Shown here one piece after another: positions 45,028 to 56,100 of a DNA stretch of 64,000 nucleotides. The first letter of the stretch is position 1, and every line of letters begins with the position of its first letter. The stretch lies in NCBI GenBank assembly GCA_026119935.1, contig JALRMH010000005.1:434001-498000 (forward strand), read 5' to 3'. The translations under genes were made by a program, and so were the position numbers. Source of the DNA: Endothia cerciana. Lineage: Eukaryota; Ascomycota; Sordariomycetes; Diaporthales; Cryphonectriaceae. A model generated the notes under the pieces. It was not told where the DNA came from. It saw nothing but the letters and a program-made list of their open reading frames with translations, and did not search any database.

Positions 45028-45529
45028 ATGGCGTCCGGGCTATTCGTCGACCCAGCCACCCTCCTCCGACTCACGCCCCTCATCAGCTCAACATGCACGC
45101 TCTGGTTCGCCTGGGACCAGCGCGTGATGTACGGCACCTTTGCCCACCCTGATCTCGAAGAAGAGTCCAAGGCCATCCTGCCGCTCTGGTGGAAGAAGGT
45201 CCTCGAGATCCACGACATTGAGCGTGTTTTGTTTCCCCTCACCGTCACGACCGTGACGTCTATCATAAACATCCGCAAGTTACGGCAGCCTGCTACAGAC
45301 GAAGGGCAGTTGGGCGTGGTATGCCGCGGGTGCGGTCCTCGCGGTGGGGCACCTCGCGTTTGTGCCGGGGGTGATGTATAAGATCAAGGGGATGATTGAG
45401 GACAACGGGAAGGGCGAGGCCGTCCAGCAGCAGAGGAGGTGGCTAACGGTGCATACTGTGAGAACATTAACTGTCGACTTGGGTGCTTGGGTATCTTGCT
45501 TGGTTGCGGTGGCGAAAACGGTCTCGTAA
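45028..45529 (+). CDS. DUF1772-like (anthrone-oxygenase-related) small membrane protein, apparent one-base shift
   Basis: From ATG 45028 the frame gives hydrophobic segments (LLRLTPLISSTCTLWFAWDQ; ERVLFPLTVTTVTSIIN). The continuation expected for this family, KGSWAWYAAGAVLAVGHLAF and further to the stop at 45529, lies in another frame. The switch falls near 45266-45300, either as a single base in the AAA of ATAAACATC or by a very short 31-base GT-AG segment ending CGGCAG, shorter than usual fungal introns. About four transmembrane segments fit DUF1772 proteins, which include anthrone oxygenases of polyketide clusters and many proteins of unknown role. No polyketide genes are adjacent here. 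Confidence 0.6.
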
Positions 45530-46079
45530 GAGATGAGCCTAGTCGTTGAGTCTGGCCTTGCCGGTGGTTGGAGGGTTCAAGATTTTACAACGTGGCCTGC
45601 ATCTAATTTCTTGGGAGCACGAACATTCTTAATACAGGGTCCTTCTATATGACCCAATCTCAGAGTGCACATTTTGCAATTTCTTTGAAATCGTTGTTGA
45701 GTTCTCTGGAGGGAGCAACAAGCTCTCCGCCAAATCTTCATTTTAGCTATTCCGGGCGTGTCTCCTTGAAGTGCCGCGCTATAAGCTGGACTGCCCACTC
45801 ACTCTAGTAATTATTCGAAATTCTCAGTGTTTGCTATCAACATACGGCTTCGACAGCGAGTTGTCGAAATGACGATCCACAACCCAGCACTAAACCATGA
45901 TACAAGCGAGGCTGGCCGACAGGACTCCGACCTGTTGAGAAGATCGGCTTGTGAACCGGATAAATACGTGTTAGCTATGGCTCAATGTAGCAGGTACATT
46001 TTGCCCAAGGCTTTTTTTATTTCATCTTTTCTTCTTCTGTTTCTACAGCTCTACTTGGTGATCGCCTGTTGCTACGACT
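45530..46079. other. convergent intergenic region
   Basis: Between the DUF1772-like gene and LYS9. Only 3' UTR-like sequence is seen. Confidence 0.5.
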
Positions 46080-48423
46080 CTATGCGACAATCTCCTCCTT
46101 GCATGAAATGCCGTATTTCTAAACGAGATCATATTAGCTTGTTAAACCCCGTTCTTAGGTAGCTTAACTTACCTTGAGCTCCTGGATCAAGGGATCGTTG
46201 ATCTTGCTGCTCATCGGAGCGAGAACACCTTTCTCGGCGAGGGTTCCGTCCAGAACTTGCTTGACGGCAACCGCGCATGGAATGCCAACTGGGTCCAATT
46301 AGTTCGATACGCAACTATCCGTTCGGTCGCGAATGCTCACCGAGCTTAGCCATTGCTGAGTAACCACCTGGTTCGGTGCTGCCGTACTCGCAGAGGGTAG
46401 AAAGTCTGGTCTGCTTGCTACCATCCTTCAACTCAACCTCGAACTTGTGTTGCAGACTTCGCCGTGTTAGCATCATGTTTCCAGAAATGCCACTTTCAAC
46501 AATTCGGAGCGTCACACCCGTGACAGTGACCTGGCACTCCGACCATGTCAGTATTGGGGGTTGTGCACTTACATCACGAGATCTCGTTCTCCCTCGGAGA
46601 ATTGCATCTTCTTTTCGAGGGTTGCGCAGATGGTATCCAGCGGGTTTCCTCTTGGTATGATCTTCAGACCACGTTGTTAGTGACATCTGCCTATAAGATT
46701 TCGTGCTCAATGTACACTTGCACCTTGCCGCCGCAGCCAGGATTTGGGGCGAACAGGAACCAAAACGTGATTGCTTACTTTTTCTGACGAGAACATCCCA
46801 AGCCATCTCAGGCCGGCTAGGACATGCTCCCTCTGCTCACTGTCCTGGAAGGCACTCTTGGCGGAGATAGCCTTGATCAGGTCCTGTTCGTCCGATGATG
46901 GAGCACCAAGGATGTTCTGCGTGACCTCCTTCCAAGGGATTGATTGCTTGCAGCAGCTTTGTTCCCCATCATCGAGGAAGCCTATATCGACGAGGACCTT
47001 GACGAACTCTGGAAAGCCTGCGTAACGTAGAGTACCTCTGGATACATGTTAGTGACCTGTATAACCACTAGGCAAGCAATCTGACGAATGTACCTGATAA
47101 TGGTCTGCGCCTCCGGAATGTTGTAGCGCTCCTTGTATCCAGTTGAGTCTCTGTTTGGGTATGCAACAAGAGCGTACCCTTCAACCCTTGGGTGTTAGTA
47201 TCACACATGGATGGAAGGTGGCATGTGCTGGAACATGGTCTCCGGCTCCGGGACCATGTCCTTCAAAGCGTGTGGGCATGGATGGGGTGGCTGACCTGGG
47301 TATATGCGGTATGGCTTAGCGGTAGCCATTAGGTCTTTGATCATGCATGTTAGCCTGTAGTTTTTTCCAGGAAAGGTCGGGCCGCTCATGACTGTTCCAA
47401 GTGAACCGCCTATTGCGAGGAGTTCTTACCTGGACCTGCCACATTGACAACCTCGCCATCTCGGTAGAAGCTGGCGGGATTTCGCAATGCCAGCAGGACA
47501 CCGCGGGGTGACCTAAAAGCCGGTTGTGTCAGAATTATAATTTTAAAAATGTCGAGAGCATCCGCGACTGGGTTTTGGGTGCCGCCACATGTGAAAACAG
47601 GTGGAAATTGCAGCAAATACAACGAAATTGCGGCAGATGGTCGATATGGGGAACTTTAAGGACTCCTTACCAAGAGAATTTGTATCCCAATGGGTTTCCA
47701 GAGTTCTCTGGGGCAGGTAGACCTCCACAGTACGACAAGAAGGACGTGATCTTTCCTCCTTCTTTGTGGACTTCCTCGATGGTCTTGACGGCGTCTGGAA
47801 GAATTAATATCATATGCTCGATTGTCATACCCTTCGTGGATCCTTACATAGATGATCAATACCCGGATCTGCAGGAGAGTTAGTTGGTTCGCAACGGAAG
47901 TTCGAGGAAGTGGGGCCTACCCAAGCCAATTTCATTCATAACGGTGATGCCGGCATCCTTGCACTGTTGGTCGAGCTCTAGCATGGCCGGTGAGACGTAG
48001 CTTGTAGTGACCACATGCTTCTTCTCTCGGATAGCAGACTTGATGACGGCGGCGTGGAAGGTGTAGGGGATCAGGCTGATGACGAGATCGTGCTTCGCAA
48101 GCTCGGCGTCCAAGGCCTGCTCGTTGGTCACGTCAAGCGAGATGGGGGTAGCATTCTTGACACCAGCTGAGAGAGACTTGGCGGATTCGAGAGTTCTGCA
48201 GGCTGCAGAAGCGTCAGCGGTTTGATCGTAGCATATCGATTCGACCGATGGGAAATCGTACCGACAGTCACAGAGATGCCCGACTCGGAGAGGATATCGA
48301 GGGTCGGTCTCGTGACGAAGCCAGCGCCAAGCATCAAAACCCTAAAAGAGAAAAAGTATGCAGCGTTAGTATGGATTGTGTCCTCGATGCAGAAAGATCC
48401 GTGCCTTACTTGTGAGACGCCAT
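46080..48423 (-). CDS. LYS9: saccharopine dehydrogenase (NADP+, L-glutamate-forming), lysine biosynthesis
   Basis: Thirteen exons join to 448 residues, the usual length: 48423-48410, 48341-48262, 48202-47921, 47868-47848, 47794-47671, 47512-47430, 47334-47296, 47178-47094, 47037-46779, 46661-46573, 46456-46341, 46288-46173 and 46118-46080. The start MASHKVLMLGAGFVTRPT is the dinucleotide-binding fold. Further blocks include HDLVISLIPYTFHA, GLDPGIDHLYAVKT, SYCGGLPAPENSGNPLGYKF and PRGNPLDTICATLEKKMQFS. The enzyme makes saccharopine from 2-aminoadipate semialdehyde and glutamate in the fungal alpha-aminoadipate pathway. Exon 1 has 14 bases and exon 4 only 21. Such heavy intron load is notable but every splice follows GT-AG and all phases agree. 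Confidence 0.93.
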
Positions 48424-49193
48424 TGCGAGTTTGTTTCGCAGATTTGTGGTTGACGCGGAGGGACTTGCTGCGGCGGTTTGTTGGAGCTACCTTTCGAAGC
48501 TGTCCGCTTTCATTGAAGTTTAAGAGGGGTGTTTTGCATCCGATGTCGGGCCGTCCCTTTTTTTGGGGGGGTTTTTGGTTTTTTGGGGGGGCTGAGTCAC
48601 AACCATATCGCTCCCCTATTCGATTGGATGTGTCAGCTTGAACACCCCGCGCCGCGTAGCTTCAACTCCAGGTACGTATTAACTTAGCACCACAAGACTG
48701 AAAAGACAGACAATTCGAAATATATGTCGGTGTCCCTAATGTGTTCTCACGCTGAGGCATCGCTCCTCTACCTATCCCGCAGAATGTGAGCCCTTTCAAT
48801 CCAAGGCTGAATTATCGAGGTCCAGGTAGGTGGTCTGTATTGCAGTGCGGGGCGTACGTTATGGCCCCCGCAATAGCTCAGCAGCCTTGGGCACGCCCTG
48901 GCGCCAATATCCCACGTGCCATTGGTGCTGCCTTCAGCCCTGGCCACGATCCAGTACTACACAGTACTTACTGTCTGTACGGACGTACAGTATCCTCAAT
49001 TAGTATCGGGAATAGCAATCAGGAAGCTGCAGTGCGGCAGCCGTACGGCACAGCACGCGATGCCTGTTTCAGGCCTCTCCCATATGAGTATGAGCTGAAG
49101 CCCGCCAGATAATGGTCTCGCCCCGATCCATCTTGTCCTCTTGCTTTTGTCTGTCTGAGGCTGCCCAGGCCTCCGCGCGTCCCTGAAGACGCC
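48424..49193. promoter_or_regulatory. divergent promoter region, LYS9 / membrane protein gene
   Basis: A 770-base gap between divergent start codons. It contains alternating T and G runs at about 48546-48590. No gene was found. Confidence 0.45.
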
Positions 49194-51236
49194 ATGTCGA
49201 CTTACGAATTTGTCAACATCACCATCGTTGAGCCTCCATCTTCTGGTTTCGATCTGCAGTCGGCAATCAATCCACCGTACTCGGAGATCGGGAACAGCGT
49301 CGCGATCGATTTGTACAGGGGCGGCTGCGGCATTGGTGACGGCGGCAATGTCAACTGCTCGTTGGCTTGTCAGAACTCTGAATATCTGTTCGCCTCCACC
49401 TACACAATCGCAAACTGCCTCACACTCGCCTATGCGGCTGCTCTCGCGCCAGATGCATCCATCGTTCCAGAGAGCAATCTCACCGTGGGAAGCCTGGATG
49501 CTTTTATCGGGCTGGGCCGCATGGCCCAGTTCGACTTCAACTCCACCGTCGACAATTTCCTCAACTGCTCTGTTGCGGCCTGTACAGATGACTCCCTAAT
49601 CACTTGTAACGACCACGTGCAAAATATCATCTCTGCAAGCCCCATGAACACGTCTGCCGCCAAGCTGGAGGTGACCCGGACCTCCCTGTCGTACCTATGC
49701 GGCGACGCCAAGTATGGAGCAAACAGTGACCTCGCCGGCCCAGGAGTGCGTCACGCCCACCAGAGTCTTGTTATCCAAGAGGTCTAACCCGCACAATCCA
49801 GGTTGCAGTCTCGTACCTGTTACAGGCAGGACTTCTTGCCATCTTCTACGCACTGTCGTTGTGGGCTTGTGACCTGCCGCAGTTCATCTCGGACGCTACC
49901 CCAAGATTCATACGTGAGATTGCAAGATGGAAATTGGTCAACGGGCATTGGGCGGTAGGTCCTCTTGACGCCCAGCACCTTCTAAGCTTCATCGCACATA
50001 TTTGGGGATCGAGATGAGGTCCCAACATCCTCCACCCCCACCTGCTTTAAGATCCAGGCTCGCTGACAAGACTTTTAATCAAGCCGGATAAGACGGACAG
50101 GCACTGGTTGGACACCCTGAAGGAAAGGGTAGGCGCCTCGATACACTCCACCATGGTCGACTTTCAGGAGGCACAAATCTATTTCGCCCTTGCCCTTGCG
50201 ATTGCGATATTCTATACGGCCAAGAATCCGGACGTGTCAGGGGAGAGCGCGTTCGGTGGCGTGTATATCGACCATATGGTCGAAAAGTGGTCCCTAATCC
50301 TGGTACTCTCCACGCTCTCCATCACCCAGCTTGTGGTGTTTGTGACGTCGCAGCAGTCGTGGTACATGAGTTTGATCTACCTGATCACCGTCATCCTCTC
50401 AACTGCTTTCTATGCGCTTCTACCGCCCACCCAGAACGCCGACGACTACCAGGCAATAACGCAGAATCCAGACTGGGCTCTATCGGCCTGTGGCGGAAAC
50501 ACCTCTCCTGTGGTACGGTGCAACGATGCTTTCTGGACCGAGTTCGAGGATTCGTTTGTCTTCATCGACACTTCCCTAGCCTTGGCCATGCCCTATCTCG
50601 CCTTCGTCTGGGGCCTCGCCTATGATTTAGCCTCCCGCACGGCGAAGAGGGCCAGAATCCCGGGCCCTCCAGGCAGTAGCCATATGATTCAGACGGGCCA
50701 AAGTCTAGCGGCCGTTCGAGACCCGCGGCGCGGAATCATCGCCTTGCTGTGTAGGGCTCATCCCCTGGCTGTGGTGATAGTACTCTGCCTTTGTCATGCA
50801 TTCATACTTATCTACTCCTACATCGTCATTCTGAACGTCCTGATCTACATGTTGGGCAACACAACCTGGGACTGGTCCTTGGGACAAATCGTCGCCCTGA
50901 CCGTATGGTTTCCAGTCCTCATCAAATTCGCCTATTTGCTGCTTGGTAAGAGATTAGTCTCGCTAGCCCCGACTCTTTCAAATGTTCTCGTCCTTCATCT
51001 AATCCAGTCTCGCAGTGGGTTTTGAACAAACGTTCGACATACGGCTCCCCAAACCATACAAGATTGTCAACACCAACAAGACACCTGTGGCTGGTTCTGG
51101 AATTGCGACAGGTAGTGATCACGCAGTATCGTCAGTATCGGATGCGGACAAGGTTCATCGGCGTGTCACGTATGCAGCTGTTGCGGGAGACGATGAAGTC
51201 GTGGCACTGCACGAGGTGCGGCGGAGTACGGCCTAA
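49194..51236 (+). CDS. uncharacterised polytopic membrane protein with glycosylated-type N-terminal domain
   Basis: Exons 49194-49745, 49802-49954, 50084-50945 and 51016-51236 join to 595 residues. The first 190 residues form a probable extracellular or lumenal domain rich in Asn-x-Ser/Thr sites and cysteines (NVNCSLACQNSEYL; NCSVAACTDDSLITC). Then come about seven hydrophobic segments, including VSYLLQAGLLAIFYALSLWA, EAQIYFALALAIAIFYTA and PLAVVIVLCLCHAFILIYSY. The tail is cytosolic-type. I do not recognise a named family; the arrangement resembles large families of fungal receptor-like or structural membrane proteins. The last exon has two nearby acceptors; the one at 51014-51015 gives the frame that ends in a sensible stop. 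Confidence 0.75.
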
Positions 51237-53002
51237 ATGGCATGATGGAAGGATAATGTTTGCTATCCTGATACCAATATGGTCTTCTCACTATTGTACA
51301 AAGTATCACAAAACCAGGATATCTAGTCCGCTTACCGCACAATGGTGGGTAAGTCGATCAAAGTCCCATATACGATGCTCTTTCCTAGTCTCTCAAGCGT
51401 CTCACCATTACACCAAGCTGCAAAGAAGTCTCCTTTCCATTCATGACCGCTCTAGAGAATACGGACAAGTTGGAATCCATACAGCGCGGTCGTTCCGAGT
51501 GTTCACATCCAGCTTGTTTACCAAACCAGATGCGATTCATTTAGGCTCTGATTGCCTGTCTTTGGATTTTACCTTAGCATAACAGCGATAGCGGTGCTCG
51601 GAGAACATTTACATACTAAATCGCCACAATGTCTCGCATTGAATAAATGATGCCAAAGAAGTGGGGGGTAACATCAACAATCTCAGTCAAGCCTTTAGGC
51701 TTTGATGCTCTTGAGACTGTCTATTCAGTCTATGAATATGACTTCAGGGCAGTGGAAGTTGGTGTGGCTCGCTGACGGGGCTATTTCCAAGGCACTCAGG
51801 CTTCCCTCCTGTAATTATATAAGAAATCAAAACCAAGCACCACTACTCTAGATAGACGCTAGATTATCATAACTCACTCTTTGCTTCATGTAATTTCGTG
51901 TCCCCTATTGACTACCCACAGGAACGGCCAGAGCGCCCCTCATCGCAAAAGCTACATCTATTTCGACTTGGCCTTATATGTGTTACTGTCACCGGAGTCG
52001 ATCCCTCATAACCATGGACGAATGCATGAGATGTGTTACTCAGCATCATGTATTCAGAATTCGACATGGAACAAAGAGTAGGTTGAATAATTGCAGATCC
52101 TTGCAATGCTCCTCTCCTTGCTGCTGACCTCTGAGTCTAGATTTCTTCGTTAATATTGCTTCTTTGCTTCTTGTTCTAAATCATTTTATCCAATCTAGCA
52201 GAGTGATATAGAAGGCAGTTCCACCTGGGATATAATATATCGAGCCTCCGGTCTTCATCACGAACATAAAATGACATAATTGCGTTTACTTATTTCTGTG
52301 TTAGTCCGGTGTTGTTCGAGTTTACTTTTGTAGATACTGGCTGAGGCTGTGAATGTAGTCTGCAGCAAGATGTATCACAATCTTAGTACACCAGTTACGA
52401 CTCCCGGAAAATATTCATCCTGAGTTTCTCACCAGCGAATTGCCTAGACCTATCCTATTTCCGCTGTCATTCCGCTGAGTAGAAACGTGCGCTGTAAGTA
52501 CATACGGGGGCTGCTATGACCAACCTCCCCGTGACTAGCACGCGCATTTGACGCTGCATACAGGGGTGGAGTGGCATGTGAGTGCATCGAATAGGTATTA
52601 TAGACTGGGGTGCATAAGTGAACTGAAAATCCGCCAGTAACGAAGCTCACGATGTCCCATCCTTTGAGTTGCACGCCCTTCTGCCACTGGCTACTCTCGG
52701 AACCATTACGACTCCATTGGCCCGTTTGGTCCTACTTTCCACCAGTACAGGATGACATCGGAGAGGCGCCTGCTGCCGAGTCACTACAAATTGAGAATTA
52801 GTATTATAGCTGCAGTCGACGTCGACAACGACCAATTTTCCGGAACGTGATATAAAGGCGGGAGGTGACCAGCCATGCCAATACGATAAACCCCTACCAC
52901 TCAGGTCAATCGGGTTGTCAAGCTATGTGTTACCTTACCCAACTCTTGCCTTAGCAGTTGATATATAAACATCTGAGTCCCCAATAGACACCGAATATCA
53001 GC
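51237..53002. other. 1.77-kb AT-rich intergenic region
   Basis: No convincing gene. AT-rich around 51600-52450. A TATA-like ATATATAAA (52961-52969) lies about 35 bases upstream of the GH12 start codon and may be its promoter element. Confidence 0.5.
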
Positions 53003-53843
53003 ATGAAGCTCACGGCAGGTCTTATCCCTCTTGCTCTTGCGGGCGTCGCCTCGGCGAAGGCCCTCCGGTCCGGGCACAGAGTGAAGGCGGAACAATCTGA
53101 AAAGCCGAGCCCGTCGCTGAAAGAACGCTCAACCGAAACCTGCGATCAGTGGGGCGAGATCGAAACATCTACATACATAGTTTACAATGATCTTTGGGGG
53201 GAGGCGGAATCTACCTGCGGGCCCCAGTGTACAACTGTCAAGACTGTTAGCAACGGCATCATTGAGTGGTCAACGAGCTGGACGTGGGCTGGTGGGTCCT
53301 CCGACGTGAAGTCATTTGCCAACGTCGCACTTGACTTCACTGCCACAGAACTATCTGTTATATCGGACATTCAAGCCGTCTGGGAATGGAGGTGGGTTCT
53401 CGGTTCGCTGTATGAGCAGGCGCTCGTGTGACTGACAAGATCACAGCTATTCCGGCACGTCCATCGACGCCGACGTGGCTTTTGACACATTCTTGTCGAC
53501 CAGCTGCAGCTCAACAGCCGACGAGTATGAGATCATGATCTGGCTGGCCGCTCTCGGGGGTGCTGGGCCCATCTCGTCGACCGGCGCCACGATTGCGACG
53601 CCATCCATCGCCGGGTACACTTGGAATCTGTGGTACGGCTTGAATGGTGACACGAAGGTGTACAGCTTTGTTGCCCCCAGCGAGATCACCAGCTTCGATG
53701 CCAACCTCATGTTGTTCTTTGATTATCTCATCGACTATGAGGGTGTCTCATCTAGCTCATGCCTCATTGACGTTCAGGCTGGCACTGAGGCCTTCACTGG
53801 AACCTCAGCCACCCTGAGCAGCAACTATTACGTGACAATCTAG
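53003..53843 (+). CDS. secreted GH12 endoglucanase/xyloglucanase-like enzyme
   Basis: Two exons, 53003-53391 and 53447-53843, give 261 residues. A signal peptide (MKLTAGLIPLALAGVASA) and a short basic propeptide ending KERS are followed by the GH12 jelly-roll: CDQWGEIET, SYSGTSIDADVAFDTF made across the splice, and EYEIMIWLAALGGAGPI with the nucleophile Glu. FDANLMLFFDYLI matches the last conserved block. The family cleaves beta-1,4-glucan chains of cellulose or xyloglucan with retention. Substrate preference cannot be read from sequence. The length fits the family. Confidence 0.88.
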
Positions 53844-56100
53844 GCCATCACTGCCAAGACTTGCGTGGGCACTGCATATGAGTTTAGTGAGGATATATCA
53901 TGTACATAATTTGGGGCTTCTTTACCTGCTACAACATACGTAACAAATCCTTCATCAACAACTCGCAATGTGTACACCCTATTGACCCCACTCTTGAATA
54001 TAACGCATGATACATACTATTAACATCTTGGGGAGACACCTATGTATTTCTGTGCTCAGCCTCAAACTAAAAATGGGCCAAAAGGCATGTTCCGAAATCT
54101 TGTAGGAAAATGTGTCGCATATGAAGCTATCCCATGTCACCTGCATCCCCCTTAAGTCACGCTGGCTGCATGCGCAGGGAAGTGCCGGATACGGACATGT
54201 TCCAGCAAAATAAGACAGGGTAATTATGAGCTATAGCAAATCTCGCTAATACAAACGATGAGTGATCAGTCTGCGCTTTCAATCTGCAAGTTGCTCTAGG
54301 TGCCCCTAGCAGACTCTCAGGAAAGTTCTTAAATTAGCGTAAACCATCATAAGCGTCCAGAGTCAAGTGCCTGTCGACTGCTTTGGGGTCCTTCGAATAG
54401 TATCCTAGATCTAATCCTAAGCGGTGGAGTCTCGTGTGCGGTCACAAGGGCTGAATTTATAACAAGCTTGACCACGGGCGTACCACTGGCGCCTCAGGAC
54501 GATTCCCCCATCGCTCCATATTCGTTGCCACATAGTAAGCTGAATCATCATGGGATTGGGCTGTTCTAACTACCTTTTACAGTGGTCAGGTTTCACGATG
54601 ACGCGAGTACTACAATAATACAATGCAATTAATGCTCAAAAGCAGTGTGCTGTGGACTCGCCGAATGAGCGGAGTGCGCCCTTCCCCAGGACTAATACCA
54701 AACAGTCTTCAAGTTCCATGTGTGTAAGGCGAATACCTTCAATCAAGTCAATCAGGGAACCACTTGACTTGAATCCACGAGCACGATAGGAACTGGGATT
54801 CTGAGAAAGGCGAGCACACCATGATAGCCACCAGGATCGCAGATAACTTGGAACCTAACATCCGGTGTCATCCCTTTAACCGCATGCTGCACGACGTGCG
54901 TACCTACTTAAGTAGATAAGGATCTGCTCATAAGTTTTCACGATCAAATGAGCTCTGAACCCCGTATCCTAGCAACTACTCAACTGTGACCAGGTGCCAA
55001 AATCATTTCGGTCGACGCATGAGGGAGCTCAATTGTGTAATCTGAAGGTAAGATACTGCTGTTTGTGCCCCGTTGATACATCGCGACATCGCGAATAAGA
55101 GCACAGACTAGTGAGGCTCGAATTTTAGCATCAAACCATCCTATAGCTAAAAATTCGAGACATGTGAAGTTCGATGCGCTGCCCTCGGGAATCAAGATCG
55201 GTGTTCGGGGATGGAGGGCTGTGGATCTCGAAGGCTCAACGCTCACTACAGGGCCCATTTTTGAGCTGAAATATTACAACAGCATTGCAGTGAGGTTATC
55301 AGAATCAACTTGAAACATTCAAACATCTCTCCTTCCGCTTTTGACCAGCCTTATCGACCTTCGTAAGCCATGCGTCGCGTCCCGCAACGTGCACTTAAGC
55401 ATATCAAATCTGAAACTCGGAGCATATCCCTATGCCGTCGCAATTGGTTGCCCTTAGGAAACAAAAGCTCAAGTGTTCCCTGCCTCGCATCGAACATCTT
55501 CGAGCGCTTGGAATTTACCCACTCAAGGCCAAATTAGGCGCCCACCATGTGTCATTCATTATATTCCAGAGCTAGTCGGTTCGTATCCTTCAAGACATAC
55601 CTTCTGCCTGCAGCAACGATCGGCCGATCGTCCTTACGTCTGTACATTTTGCGGATATGCCCCTGATCGACATAGAGTCCTATCGAATGGGTAGGTCGGC
55701 GTGGTCGGGATCAGTACATCTTCGAACCAGCTCACGTTGTATGCAATTATGGTGTCGGTGAGCGTGCATCTGAGCCAGATGACGTGTCGCTCCACGGCTA
55801 CAACCAGCATCAAGCTACGAGGTTGGAGCGGCATCGCAGCCTGAGCACATGAGGTTCGCGTGTGGCTTACAAGATCTCAGGGAGTAGGAGAGCATTTAGT
55901 GATAGCAATGACACCCAAAGATGCTCAAGTCGTCGGCATGTGTTGTGTTCCTACGCCGACATATGCTGATCTTGCGGCTAGAAGGTCAAACATAAATAAG
56001 ACGCATCATAACGCATCAGCATCATCAGCTTTTGAGAATCACCTCTCATCTCCAGCCCATCTTTAAATCTTTCCCATTGATGCCTCGTCTCGCTGCAACT
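53844..56100. other. 2.26-kb intergenic region
   Basis: No gene with exon structure or family motif is visible on either strand. A 92-codon minus-strand frame at 54980-55258 is not convincing. No inverted terminal repeats were noticed. Confidence 0.45.

Noticed and set aside
45028..45529. DUF1772-like gene as an anthrone oxygenase of the PKS cluster
   Set aside because: It is 27 kb from the PKS, and an orsellinate-type PKS does not make anthrones.
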